Shown here one piece after another: positions 1 to 6,675 of a stretch of DNA of 11,828 nt. The DNA is from an uncultured Clostridia bacterium (GTDB lineage Bacteria; Bacillota; Clostridia; Christensenellales; Aristaeellaceae), in NCBI GenBank assembly GCA_934630975.1, contig CAKTXH010000083.1, positions 1 through 11,828 on the forward strand, read 5' to 3'. The notes beneath the pieces were generated by a model. That model had not been told where the DNA came from, ran no database searches, and worked only from the letters and a program-made list of their open reading frames with translations. Numbering within the stretch: position 1 is the first letter of the stretch; each line of letters starts with the position of its first letter. A program made the translations under genes and the position numbers.

Positions 1-69
1 CTCATAAATACTCGCCGGGTTTAGGTAGCCCTTGGGCATTTGCAGACCTGTCCCGAGCGGCTTGCCTTT
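1..69 (-). ncRNA. Structured 5' leader RNA, unassigned, running off the left edge
   Basis: A transcript from the promoter at 72-100 would start near 67-69 and read leftwards out of the window. Its first 60 nt can fold into a nested hairpin. The bases at 46-49 (AGGT in the RNA) pair with 23-26 (ACCT). Outside that, 52-57 pairs with 17-19 and 11-13 around a 3-nt bulge. The apical part contains the self-complementary core at 28-37. Such compact folding right at the start site suits a riboswitch, a protein-sensing leader or a small RNA. I compared it from memory with the common riboswitch, 6S, SRP, RNase P and tmRNA cores and could not match it. The downstream gene is not visible, so the function is unknown. 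The pairing is seen; the regulatory role is inferred. Confidence 0.4.
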
Positions 70-71
70 CT

Positions 72-100
72 ATGATAGCAGTTTTTCCTGCTGGTGTCAA
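72..100 (-). promoter_or_regulatory. Strong sigma-A type promoter for the leftward transcript
   Basis: On the minus strand a perfect -35 box TTGACA (95-100) is separated by exactly 17 bp from a -10 box TATCAT (72-77, five of six consensus bases). Transcription should begin about 5-7 nt further left, at an A near 67-69. The spacer holds a small inverted repeat (AGCAG/CTGCT, 76-80 and 89-93). Nothing coding is visible between it and the window edge. Confidence 0.8.
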
Positions 101-174
101 TCATTTTGACGCATTTTTCGTTGTTCATTCGCCGATTTTTTTATTTTGTCATTCTTTCCGCCGCTTTTTTCGAT

Positions 175-199
175 AAATCTGGAATTCGATTCCAGATTT
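175..199. repeat. Perfect 11-bp inverted repeat with 3-nt loop
   Basis: The arms at 175-185 and 189-199 (AAATCTGGAAT and its complement) are perfectly complementary around TCG. It sits in the 254-bp gap between the deoC terminator and the leftward promoter. A T-tract follows on the plus strand only after four other bases (203-208), so it is a poor intrinsic terminator. An operator, or a backup terminator for deoC, are both possible. The rest of 101-222 shows T-rich sequence and no gene. Confidence 0.5.
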
Positions 200-222
200 G
201 CCGTTTTTTCGTCCCGAGCACG

Positions 223-250
223 AAAAAAAGCGCCGATTTCCCGGCGCTTT
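223..250 (-). terminator. Rho-independent terminator of deoC
   Basis: On the minus strand a 9-bp stem (242-250 with 227-235, core CGGCGC/GCGCCG) and a 6-nt loop are followed by a run of T (complement of the A run at 223-229). It starts four bases past the deoC stop codon. Confidence 0.9.
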
Positions 251-254
251 AAGC

Positions 255-929
255 TCAGTATCCCGTCGCTTCTTCGTTCTTAACCAGCTTGACGATGCGG
301 CTCGTGCCCAGTCTCGTCGCGCCCAGCTCGATGAACTTATACGCGTCATCCAGCGAAGCGATGCCGCCCGCGGCCTTAATGCCCTTGCCCGGCTTCATGT
401 GCGCCTTCATCAGCGCCACGTCGTCAAACGTCGCGCCGGCGGTCGAGAAGCCGGTCGAGGTCTTGATGAAATTCGCGTCGGATTTGGAAACGATCTCGCA
501 CATGCGAATCTTCTCGTTCTCCGTCAGCAGGCAGGTCTCGATGATCACCTTGAGCGGATGGCCCGCGCAGGCCGCCTTAATCTTGTTGATTTCATCGAGC
601 ACCTCGTCGTCGCGCCCGTCCTTGAGCATGCCGATGTTGATGACCATATCCACTTCGTCCGCGCCGTTCTTCACCGCGTCGGCCGCCTCGAAGACCTTCG
701 TTTCCGTCGTGGAATAGCCGGTCGGGAAGCCGATGACCGTGCACACGCCCACCTTGTCCGCCTTATCCTGCATATAGGCCTTGCAGCGCGCAACATAGCT
801 GGCCGGGATGCACACTGTCGCCGTGTGATACTTCATCGCGTCGTCGCAAATCCCTTTGATCTGCTCCCAAGTCGCTTCCGGCTTGAGCAGCGTGTGATCC
901 ACCATCGCGAGCATTTTGCTGAGTTCCAT
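255..929 (-). CDS. deoC: Deoxyribose-phosphate aldolase
   Basis: This 224-residue class I aldolase splits 2-deoxy-D-ribose 5-phosphate into glyceraldehyde 3-phosphate and acetaldehyde, so deoxynucleosides can feed glycolysis. It is cytoplasmic. The family landmarks are all present: DHTLLKPEAT near the N-terminus (residues 11-20), the DEVDMVIN strand with the acidic residues D91 and D94, the Schiff-base lysine K156 in FIKTSTGF, and the second active-site lysine K185 in IKAAGGI. The C-terminus carries the phosphate-binding LGTSR segment (207-211). Length is normal for the short bacterial form. The start is fixed by AGGAGG (938-943) eight bases upstream. It has its own promoter (961-989) and terminator, so it appears monocistronic; no other nucleoside-catabolism gene or DeoR operator is visible nearby. 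Confidence 0.97.
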   Translation of the reverse strand: MELSKMLAMVDHTLLKPEATWEQIKGICDDAMKYHTATVCIPASYVARCKAYMQDKADKVGVCTVIGFPTGYSTTETKVFEAADAVKNGADEVDMVINIGMLKDGRDDEVLDEINKIKAACAGHPLKVIIETCLLTENEKIRMCEIVSKSDANFIKTSTGFSTAGATFDDVALMKAHMKPGKGIKAAGGIASLDDAYKFIELGATRLGTSRIVKLVKNEEATGY

Positions 930-960
930 CTTGTTTTCCTCCTGCGTTCTCGTTTTCCTT

Positions 961-989
961 ATTATACGCTATGAACGGTTTCAGGGCAA
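961..989 (-). promoter_or_regulatory. deoC promoter
   Basis: On the minus strand a perfect TATAAT (961-966) lies 17 bp from TTGCCC (984-989, four of six -35 bases). The predicted start site is about 25 nt before the deoC ATG, leaving room only for the ribosome binding site at 938-943. Confidence 0.7.
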
Positions 990-1067
990 GCGCTTGTTTT
1001 TCTCTTTCTTTTTTCCCGCATCGGGCGTATACTGATTGTATAAACGTCATCACAGGAGGAATCCCCC

Positions 1068-1883
1068 ATGATCATCGGCATGCGCGGCCACGATTTTGGC
1101 CGCATGGAACCCCGCGCGCTCGCCGCGGCCATTCGCGAAACCGGGTTTAAGGCCACGCAGCTGGCTTTCACCAAGGCGTTTCCCGCTCCCGCCGAGCAGT
1201 ATATGACCCCCGACGCGCTTGGCAATATCCGCGATGCGTTTGCCGGAATCGCGCTGCCCGTGATGGGCTGCTATGTCAGTGCGAGCGACCGCGACCCGGA
1301 CGCGCTGGCCGAAGCGAAGGCGCGTTTCAAACGCTCCCTGTCCGCGAGTGTCACGCTCGGCGCGGGCTGCGTCGGCACGGAAACGACCCATTTCACCTTC
1401 CCCGAATCCGAGCGCGAGGCCGCCTATGCCCGCCTGCTGGATTTCACCCGCGAGGTCTGCGCCCACGCGGAACAGGTGCATGCGCTGGTAGGCATCGAGC
1501 CGGTCGCCCTGCATACGCTCAACACGCCGGAACTGACCCGCCGCCTGATTGCGGATGTGAACAGCCCGAATCTGCGCGTCATCCTCGATACGGCGAACCT
1601 CATCACGCCCGAAACTGCCGCGCCGGAAGCCCAGATGGAGATTTTGGAGCGCGCGCTTGCCTGTTTCGGCAAGCGGATCTGTGTGCTGCATGTCAAGGAC
1701 GGCGTGTTCGGCAGCGAGGGCAAGTGGGAGAACCGCCCGCTCGGTCAGGGCGTGATGGATTGGCCGCGCCTGCTTCCCCGTCTGCGGGCGCACAACGATA
1801 CGCTCTGCGCGCTGCGGGAGGGCGTTTTCCCCGGCATGGCAAAAGAAGAATGTCAAATCATGCATCACTGGCTCGGCGAATAA
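1068..1883 (+). CDS. Sugar phosphate isomerase/epimerase-like TIM-barrel protein
   Basis: This is a 271-residue protein of the xylose-isomerase-like / AP endonuclease 2 superfamily, whose members isomerise or epimerise sugars, inositols and related keto-polyols using a divalent metal. The barrel strands carry the expected metal-ligand pattern: E144 in VGIEPV, D174 in VILDTANLI, H208 in CVLHVKD and E251 in ALREGVFP. The order and spacing (Glu, Asp, His, Glu) fit an active enzyme. There is no signal peptide or membrane segment, so it is probably cytoplasmic. AGGAGG (1054-1059), eight bases before the ATG, supports the start. It is divergent from deoC and has no co-directional neighbour, so context does not reveal its substrate. 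A TATACT box at 1028-1033 may be its -10, but I see no good -35. Fold confidence is high; the specific reaction is unknown. Confidence 0.85.
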   Translation: MIIGMRGHDFGRMEPRALAAAIRETGFKATQLAFTKAFPAPAEQYMTPDALGNIRDAFAGIALPVMGCYVSASDRDPDALAEAKARFKRSLSASVTLGAGCVGTETTHFTFPESEREAAYARLLDFTREVCAHAEQVHALVGIEPVALHTLNTPELTRRLIADVNSPNLRVILDTANLITPETAAPEAQMEILERALACFGKRICVLHVKDGVFGSEGKWENRPLGQGVMDWPRLLPRLRAHNDTLCALREGVFPGMAKEECQIMHHWLGE

Positions 1884-1936
1884 GCGGCTCGAAGCCGCCT
1901 TCGCTTCCGCCGCTTTCTGCACATGCAGGCGGTTTT
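1884..1936 (+). other. Possible terminator structures after the isomerase gene
   Basis: Directly after the stop there is a 6-bp hairpin (1884-1889 with 1893-1898, loop CGA) without a T-run. It is followed by a second, imperfect structure around CTGCA/TGCAG ending in GGCGG and a short TTTT near 1932-1935. These may help end the plus-strand transcript ahead of the stronger palindrome at 1953-1978. Confidence 0.35.
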
Positions 1937-1952
1937 CTGCATTTCGCATACG

Positions 1953-1978
1953 AAAAGGGACTGCGCGCAGTCCCTTTT
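1953..1978. terminator. Bidirectional terminator between convergent genes
   Basis: This is a perfect 26-bp palindrome with arms AAAAGGGACTGCG and its complement, giving a GC-rich stem followed by a T-run on either strand. It lies between the plus-strand isomerase gene and the minus-strand acetyltransferase, whose stop codon begins three bases further on. It therefore serves both. Confidence 0.88.
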
Positions 1979-1980
1979 CT

Positions 1981-2574
1981 TTATGCCCGCTTGATGACGC
2001 GAAGCGCCTCTTCCCGAATCTCTTCCCAGTTCAGAATTGGCGGCTGATGCCGCACATGTTCGCCGATATGTTTCTCCATCCACACCATATCGTACCACGT
2101 ATCAAACTTATACCCGCACTGATGGAACGCGCCGACCATGCGATAGCCCATCTTCTCGTGGAAGCGCACGCTGTCCATCGTCAGATGCGCGTCCGGCGCA
2201 CTCGGCACGGCGATGCAGGCTTCCACATTGGTCAGCCTTTGCATGCACAGAATCGTCTCCATCGCGTCATAGAGCTTTCGCCCTACGCCCATGCGCCGCA
2301 CGTCCCGCTTGACGTAGACGCTCATCTCCGCGCACCACTGATAGGCCGCACGCGGGTGGAACACCCCCGCATACGCATAGCCGACGATCTCGCCGTCGTT
2401 TTCCGCGACCAGATACGGGAATTTTTCCAGCGTATGCGCGATACGCCCGGCAAACTCCGCCGCGCTCGGCACAGCGTACTCAAACGTAATTGCGGTTTCC
2501 CGCACATAGGGCGCGTAGATTTCAGCCAGCGCTGCCGCGTCCTCCGGCGTCGCCACGCGAAGCTGAACAGCCAT
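1981..2574 (-). CDS. GNAT family N-acetyltransferase, phosphinothricin-acetyltransferase-like
   Basis: This 197-residue acyltransferase should transfer an acetyl group from acetyl-CoA to a small amine. The N-terminal half reads like the PAT/MnaT-type subgroup (LAEIYAPYVRETAITFEY, residues 16-33). The acetyl-CoA pyrophosphate loop is RRMGVGRK (93-100), preceded by the strand MSVYVKRDV. A C-terminal FHEKMGY motif (138-144) and the closing GYKFDTWYDMVWMEK segment (154-168) are typical of that subgroup, which acts on phosphinothricin, methionine sulfoximine or similar amino acid analogues. A further 29 residues at the C-terminus extend past the usual domain end. AAGGA about seven bases upstream supports the start. 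No promoter is obvious in the hairpin-rich upstream gap. The true substrate cannot be read from the sequence; resistance to an analogue and general amino acid acetylation are both possible. Confidence 0.88.
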   Translation of the reverse strand: MAVQLRVATPEDAAALAEIYAPYVRETAITFEYAVPSAAEFAGRIAHTLEKFPYLVAENDGEIVGYAYAGVFHPRAAYQWCAEMSVYVKRDVRRMGVGRKLYDAMETILCMQRLTNVEACIAVPSAPDAHLTMDSVRFHEKMGYRMVGAFHQCGYKFDTWYDMVWMEKHIGEHVRHQPPILNWEEIREEALRVIKRA

Positions 2575-2590
2575 TTGAAATTCCTTTCTT

Positions 2591-2833
2591 GGGGCTTTGC
2601 CCCAAACCCCACCAGAAACCTGAGGTTTCTGGACTTCCCACTACATTCATTGCTCCGCAATGAATGAACTAACAACCCAAACCGTTCCCTTACTCCCGGG
2701 TGCAGGGCCGAAGCCCTGCTCGTTTTAATGGGGGTTATGGGGTTCCTAGGGGATTTAAGGGGGAGAAATCGAAATCTCCCCCTAATCCCCTAGGCCCAGC
2801 GGAGCGCGTCCCCGCATTGCCCGCAGGCAATGC
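2591..2833. repeat. Cluster of six short perfect hairpins, no gene
   Basis: This 243-bp gap between the deacetylase stop and the acetyltransferase start is built of consecutive inverted repeats. They are: 2591-2595/2599-2603; 2612-2620/2624-2632 (9 bp, loop TGA); 2644-2653/2657-2666 (10 bp, loop TCC); 2702-2708/2713-2719 (7 bp, loop CGAA, then a short T-run on the plus strand); 2745-2755/2784-2794 enclosing 2758-2766/2775-2783 (11 plus 9 bp); and 2814-2821/2826-2833 (8 bp, loop CGCA), which ends exactly at the deacetylase stop codon. Between them are G- or C-only stretches. The layout resembles small dispersed palindromic elements of Firmicutes genomes; that is inference, since copy number cannot be seen here. 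The last hairpin could also terminate the deacetylase transcript. Confidence 0.75.
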
Positions 2834-3997
2834 TCACTCCACATGTTCAAAAAAGTCATCCTTCTCCACATCTTCCCCGACTGTCGAAAACGCCAGCCCG
2901 AATTTCGAATTATCATACGGGCCGAAATCCTCCACGTGGTAATCCGTCCGCTGCTGGGAGATATGGCACGTAAACGCCCGACAGGCCACGTCAAACGCCG
3001 TCTGATTGCCAAACGCCGCCAGCGGCCTGCGCCAATCCATCTTCACCGGGTTCTGTTCGTACAGATGGAGGTAAAGCTTCTTGACCTGCCACGGCTCACT
3101 GTGCGTCATCTTCCGCTGATAGCCCGCGTCTGCCGCCAGCGCGATCGCCGCCTGCGCCGCGTCCGCCGCCGCCCGGTGCGCGCCGTGACCGTATTCGCCG
3201 TTCACGTCCTGCGTCACCACCACGTCCGGCCTGCATGCGCGGTAAACCTCCGCCACAAAGCGGCAGACGCTCTCCCGACTCCATCCCGGCTGCTCGTACA
3301 TGCCTTTGAGCGTAAGCTGAAACTTATCCGGGAAATAACCGATGATCGGGTAATGCTTCACCCCGCAGAGCCACAGCCCGTCCAGCAGTTCCAGCCGCCG
3401 ATACGGCATCGTCGGCACGAGGTAAGCCACCTGCACCGCCTTGCCCATTTCGCCCGCGTAATAGGGAATCGTACCGCCCAAAAACAGAATTTCGTCGTCC
3501 GGGTGCGCCGCCAGCGCCAGCAGATCGGCCTTATCGAGTGGCGTTTCCCATTGCTGCACCCAGTCCGGCGCGTCGCCTTCGCCAAAGACATGCAGCTCGG
3601 CGATAAACAGCCGCCCTTTGCCGTCCTTCGGGCGGATTCGCACGGTCTTTGCGCCCGCGTCGAGCGCCGCATACTCCACCAGAAACGCGCCGTCCCGCTG
3701 CGCGACGGTCTGCCATGCGCCGGATGCGTCCTTCGTCTGCACCTCAAAGGCCGCCGCCTCGTCGTAAAACTGCACGTACAGGCCACCGACGGCTTCCTCC
3801 GCCTCGATCTCCACGTAGGCGCTGCCGTTTGAGGAGGACGACCAATAGGTCTGATAATCCCCGTCCGTCATGCGGTCGAGCGTCTTTTTGCCCACGCTGG
3901 ATAGCGCGCAGCGCGCCGTTATCTCCTCCGCCGTCTGCGCCCGTGCCGTCGGCGCGAGCATCAGCAGCGCCGCCAACAGCCCAATCCATTTTCTCAT
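2834..3997 (-). CDS. Secreted PIG-L/LmbE family deacetylase with N-terminal discoidin-like domain
   Basis: This is a 387-residue exported protein. Residues 1-21 form a signal peptide: MRKW, a hydrophobic stretch GLLAALLMLA, and an ARA-Q cleavage site. Residues about 28-140 look like an F5/8 type C (galactose-binding) fold, with the LDRMTDGDYQTYW opening and the closing LFIAELHVFGEG strand. Residues about 157-370 are the PIG-L zinc deacetylase domain, with the metal and catalytic motif AHPDDE (164-169), the following FLGGT, and the distal GHGAH (270-274). The family removes N-acetyl groups from GlcNAc-type substrates, and the added fold suggests binding of an extracellular glycan. The start was chosen 17 codons inside the longest frame, because GGAGG sits six bases before it and it begins the signal peptide. 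It is divergent from the phosphofructokinase gene. Substrate is unknown. Confidence 0.87.
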   Translation of the reverse strand: MRKWIGLLAALLMLAPTARAQTAEEITARCALSSVGKKTLDRMTDGDYQTYWSSSSNGSAYVEIEAEEAVGGLYVQFYDEAAAFEVQTKDASGAWQTVAQRDGAFLVEYAALDAGAKTVRIRPKDGKGRLFIAELHVFGEGDAPDWVQQWETPLDKADLLALAAHPDDEILFLGGTIPYYAGEMGKAVQVAYLVPTMPYRRLELLDGLWLCGVKHYPIIGYFPDKFQLTLKGMYEQPGWSRESVCRFVAEVYRACRPDVVVTQDVNGEYGHGAHRAAADAAQAAIALAADAGYQRKMTHSEPWQVKKLYLHLYEQNPVKMDWRRPLAAFGNQTAFDVACRAFTCHISQQRTDYHVEDFGPYDNSKFGLAFSTVGEDVEKDDFFEHVE

Positions 3998-4027
3998 GTT
4001 CTTCCTCCGCCCTTTTCTCTGCCCAAC

Positions 4028-4036
4028 ATGATACCA
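4028..4036 (-). promoter_or_regulatory. Extended -10 promoter for the deacetylase gene
   Basis: The minus strand reads TGGTATCAT here, an extended -10 with TATCAT at 4028-4033. The start site would fall near 4021, about 24 nt before the chosen ATG. The -35 position at 17 bp (TTTATT) is weak. Confidence 0.45.
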
Positions 4037-4065
4037 CATTTTTCCCACAAAATAAAGTTTGTCCC

Positions 4066-4094
4066 TTGTTCCGGCTTTCGCCGGATGGTATAAT
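4066..4094 (+). promoter_or_regulatory. Promoter for the phosphofructokinase gene
   Basis: A perfect TATAAT (4089-4094) is preceded by the extended -10 TG (4086-4087), with TTGTTC (4066-4071) at 17-bp spacing. The spacer contains an inverted repeat, CCGGC/GCCGG (4071-4075 and 4080-4084), which could be a repressor site. The mRNA start is near 4101, giving a leader of about 70 nt. Confidence 0.65.
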
Positions 4095-4170
4095 AGACAG
4101 GATGGGTTCGCGGCCAGCAGCCGCAGGAGCTAAAAAAAGGAAATAAACGGGAAAGCGAGCGATTACAAGC

Positions 4171-5397
4171 ATGGGCATCAACGCGATTGTCGGCCAGAGC
4201 GGCGGCCCCACCTGTGTCATCAATTCCAGCCTCGCGGGCGTTTTCAGCGCCTGCCGCGAGCACGGCGTGCAGAAGGTTTACGGCATGCGCCACGGCGTTC
4301 AGGGTTTGCTCAAAGACGAGGTGATCGACCTGACGGACGCGCTCGGCGCGCCGGGGCAGTTGACGCTGCTGCGCCATACGCCCGCTTCCTATTTGGGCAG
4401 CTGCCGCTATAAACTGCCGGAAAGCGGCCAGATGGAGGCCGTCTATCAGGCGATTTTCGACGCGCTGCGCCGCTATGATATCGGCTATTTCTTCTATATC
4501 GGCGGCAACGACAGTATGGATACCATCCTCAAGCTGAGCGACTACGCCACCAAAATCGGCAGCGACATTCGCTTCATCGGCGTGCCCAAGACGATTGACA
4601 ACGACCTGACCCACACCGACCACACGCCGGGCTATGGCTCGGCGGCCAAATACATCGGCACGACGATCAAGGAACTGGTGCGCGATTCCACGATTTACGA
4701 CCTCAAATCCGTGACCGTCGTGGAAATCATGGGGCGCAACGCGGGCTGGCTGACTGCCGCCGCCGCGCTCGCGGAGGATGAGGACTGCGAAGGCGCGGCG
4801 ATGATCTGCCTGCCGGAAGTGCCCTTCGACCCGGATCACTTCATCGCCCGCGTGGATGCGCTCCAGCAGCAAACGCCGTCGCTGGTCGTCGCCGTTTCCG
4901 AGGGCGTGCGCACGGCGGACGGGCGCTACGTCTGTGAACTGGCGCACAACCCGGTCAATGTGGATGCGTTCGGCCACACCTATCTGGGCGGCACGGCGCA
5001 TTATCTTTCCGGCCTCATCGCCGCCAGACTGCACAGCAAGACCCGCGCCGTCGAGCTTTCCACCCTCCAGCGCTGCGCCGCGCACGCCGCCAGCGAAACG
5101 GATGTTTCCGAAGCGTTTAACGTCGGCGCGTTCGCGGTGGATGCGGCGTTCTCCGGCAAGACCGGCATGATGGCCGCGCTCAAGCGCGTAAGCGACGCGC
5201 CCTATGTCTGCGGCTTTGAGCTGCACGACATCCACGATATCGCCAATCTGGAAAAGACCATTCCGCTGGACTGGATCGACGCGGAGCACTACCGCCTGCG
5301 CGAGCCGTTCCTCGCCTATGCCCGCCCGCTGATTGCTGAGGAGGTCAAGCCGGAATATGTCCGCGGTCTGCCGAAGCACCTGAAGCTGAATCGTTAA
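4171..5397 (+). CDS. pfp: 6-phosphofructokinase, pyrophosphate-dependent type
   Basis: This 408-residue enzyme should phosphorylate fructose 6-phosphate to the 1,6-bisphosphate. The nucleotide/phosphate loop GQSGGPT is at 8-14. Two positions that separate PPi- from ATP-using enzymes point to PPi: the loop reads GGNDS (111-115) rather than GGDGS, and the catalytic segment reads PKTIDND (139-145) with lysine rather than glycine before TID. The catalytic base is D143. MGRNAGW (187-193) binds the sugar phosphate. PPi use makes the step reversible, common in fermentative anaerobes. The length is above the roughly 320 residues of E. coli PfkA and suits this branch. The Shine-Dalgarno is poor; the start is held by the conserved N-terminus. 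The leader has a GCGGC/GCCGC hairpin (4110-4124) and a 14-codon ORF (4102-4146) of doubtful meaning. A strong terminator follows, so it is monocistronic. Confidence 0.92.
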   Translation: MGINAIVGQSGGPTCVINSSLAGVFSACREHGVQKVYGMRHGVQGLLKDEVIDLTDALGAPGQLTLLRHTPASYLGSCRYKLPESGQMEAVYQAIFDALRRYDIGYFFYIGGNDSMDTILKLSDYATKIGSDIRFIGVPKTIDNDLTHTDHTPGYGSAAKYIGTTIKELVRDSTIYDLKSVTVVEIMGRNAGWLTAAAALAEDEDCEGAAMICLPEVPFDPDHFIARVDALQQQTPSLVVAVSEGVRTADGRYVCELAHNPVNVDAFGHTYLGGTAHYLSGLIAARLHSKTRAVELSTLQRCAAHAASETDVSEAFNVGAFAVDAAFSGKTGMMAALKRVSDAPYVCGFELHDIHDIANLEKTIPLDWIDAEHYRLREPFLAYARPLIAEEVKPEYVRGLPKHLKLNR

Positions 5398-5400
5398 AAC

Positions 5401-5467
5401 AAAGGCTGTCCGAGACGAGCCGCATTTCCGAAGCATTGGGATGTGCGGATCGGTGGACAGCCTTTTT
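5401..5467. terminator. Long-stem bidirectional terminator
   Basis: An 11-bp outer stem (5401-5411 with 5455-5465, AAAGGCTGTCC and its complement) encloses an inner hairpin built on CCGCA (5420-5424) and TGCGG (5443-5447). It ends in TTTTT on the plus strand; the minus strand also yields a T-rich tail. It serves the phosphofructokinase gene and probably the convergent gene that stops at 5520. Positions 5468-5519 show nothing else. Confidence 0.75.
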
Positions 5468-5519
5468 GAATGGACAGGAAACCGCATAAGTCCAAGCTGT
5501 ATGCGTGCCTCCTTCGGTT

Positions 5520-6662
5520 TCATTCCGCGCAGCGCTGGCGGAAGTGATAGTCTCCCCATTCGTCGATGCATAAATCGCTCCTATCCACGCCAAACCGCAT
5601 GGAGGGCGGCACATCGCGGCTTGAATTCAGGGCATCTTCCATTTTCAGATACGGCGAAACCTGTTTCCAAAGCGCTTCCGCCGCGCTTTTCGGCACAACC
5701 GAGATATCCGGCGTAAGCTGCAAATACACATTTCCGTTTTCAAGCGGCTCAATCGCATCGAAAATCGAAGCTTTTTGCAGGGTATCCAGTCCGCCCATTT
5801 TTTCCAGTTGATGCTTCGTCAGCCCCATTCCCCAGCCTATATCGGGAAGATACGTTCTGAACGCCAGCCTGAAATTGCCGTTTCCCGTAAGAAGCGACTG
5901 GCTCCGTCCCATTGAATAGCAATCCATTTTCATCAAGCCGACGCAGGTTTCAAGCTTTCCGCAAAGCCGCTTCATTCGTTCTTTCCATGTATTCTGAAAA
6001 GGAAACGAACCATTCATCGCAGTCAGCAGAGCGCGCGGGATGGAAACATGCAGCAACTCAATCGAACTTGACGTTTTCGTGTGAACGCCGCTCTCCTTCA
6101 AAATCTTGTCCGCATAAACAATCGTCATTCCCGCAGGGATGCGCCGGTATTGAAGCCTGAAAGCGCAGCTTCCCGGCACAAAGCACCGTTGAGGAAAACA
6201 ACAGCCCCTCAAATCATCCGCCGGGCAGTTCAGCAGCTCATACAGCCATTCCACGCGCCCTTCCCGATTGTTTTCTTTCTTGTCCGTAAAATGGAGAACC
6301 GCCTTTTTCCATTCTGGATTCAACGCTTTGGCGGGCATCATCAACATGCGCGGCAGTCCGGGCGAAACGGGGGATATCTCCACCTCATCTACACTTTGGC
6401 TCAGTCGGCTTTCAAAGCCGTCCAGATAAGCATTCAACTCGCTTTGATTGCGCATAACCGCCATCTGGTAGCCCCGTTCCGAACTATGTATCCGGGAGAG
6501 CAGTCCCTTTTCGGATGCAATCCATTGTTCAAAAAACAACTTCATTTCATCCGCACACGCGCAAAACGCTTCACGCACTTCATTCGACGGCCCCTCTGTG
6601 CTGACCGCATACACATCCCATTGATAACAAACTGGATCCCACCAGCCGCCGCTTGCGCTCAT
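5520..6662 (-). CDS. Unrecognised 380-residue protein, possible immunity-type (DUF3396-like) C-terminus
   Basis: I do not firmly recognise this protein. It has no signal peptide and no clear membrane segment, so it is probably cytoplasmic. The N-terminus begins MSASGGWWDPVCYQW, and the middle contains several cysteines. The C-terminal third (residues about 275-350) has the pattern IGWGMGLTKHQLEKMGG, then FDAIEPLENGNVYLQLTPD. This reminds me of the DUF3396 / type VI immunity group, where a WG..L....LGG segment precedes a strand and an 'LxLTP' motif; treat that as tentative. The start is set by AGGAGG six bases before the ATG, eleven codons inside the longest frame. The gene begins 13 bases after the stop of the gene at 6676-7098, so the two are likely co-transcribed. 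The base composition looks more AT-rich than its neighbours, suggesting acquisition. Confidence 0.75.
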   Translation of the reverse strand: MSASGGWWDPVCYQWDVYAVSTEGPSNEVREAFCACADEMKLFFEQWIASEKGLLSRIHSSERGYQMAVMRNQSELNAYLDGFESRLSQSVDEVEISPVSPGLPRMLMMPAKALNPEWKKAVLHFTDKKENNREGRVEWLYELLNCPADDLRGCCFPQRCFVPGSCAFRLQYRRIPAGMTIVYADKILKESGVHTKTSSSIELLHVSIPRALLTAMNGSFPFQNTWKERMKRLCGKLETCVGLMKMDCYSMGRSQSLLTGNGNFRLAFRTYLPDIGWGMGLTKHQLEKMGGLDTLQKASIFDAIEPLENGNVYLQLTPDISVVPKSAAEALWKQVSPYLKMEDALNSSRDVPPSMRFGVDRSDLCIDEWGDYHFRQRCAE

Positions 6663-6675
6663 AACACTCCTCCTC

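Noticed and set aside
3..176. Plus-strand open frame at the left edge as a truncated gene end
   Set aside because: Composition is not protein-like, it overlaps the strong minus-strand promoter and leader on the opposite strand, and no family is recognisable.
198..974. Plus-strand frame opposite deoC (258 codons), and similar long frames at 1050-1949, 2843-3832 and 10602-11687
   Set aside because: Each lies antisense to a well-supported gene, crosses terminators or promoters, and has a composition typical of antisense shadows.
2591..2833. CRISPR array or tandem repeat reading of the hairpin cluster
   Set aside because: The hairpins differ in sequence and spacing; there is no repeated unit with uniform spacers.
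3998..4048. Upstream ATG for the deacetylase (17 extra codons)
   Set aside because: The extra residues spoil the signal peptide, have no ribosome binding site and overlap the predicted transcription start; the internal ATG at 3997 has GGAGG six bases upstream.
3994..5571. 525-codon minus-strand frame opposite the phosphofructokinase gene
   Set aside because: It is a shadow of a gene with complete catalytic motifs; no ribosome binding site and no recognisable domain.
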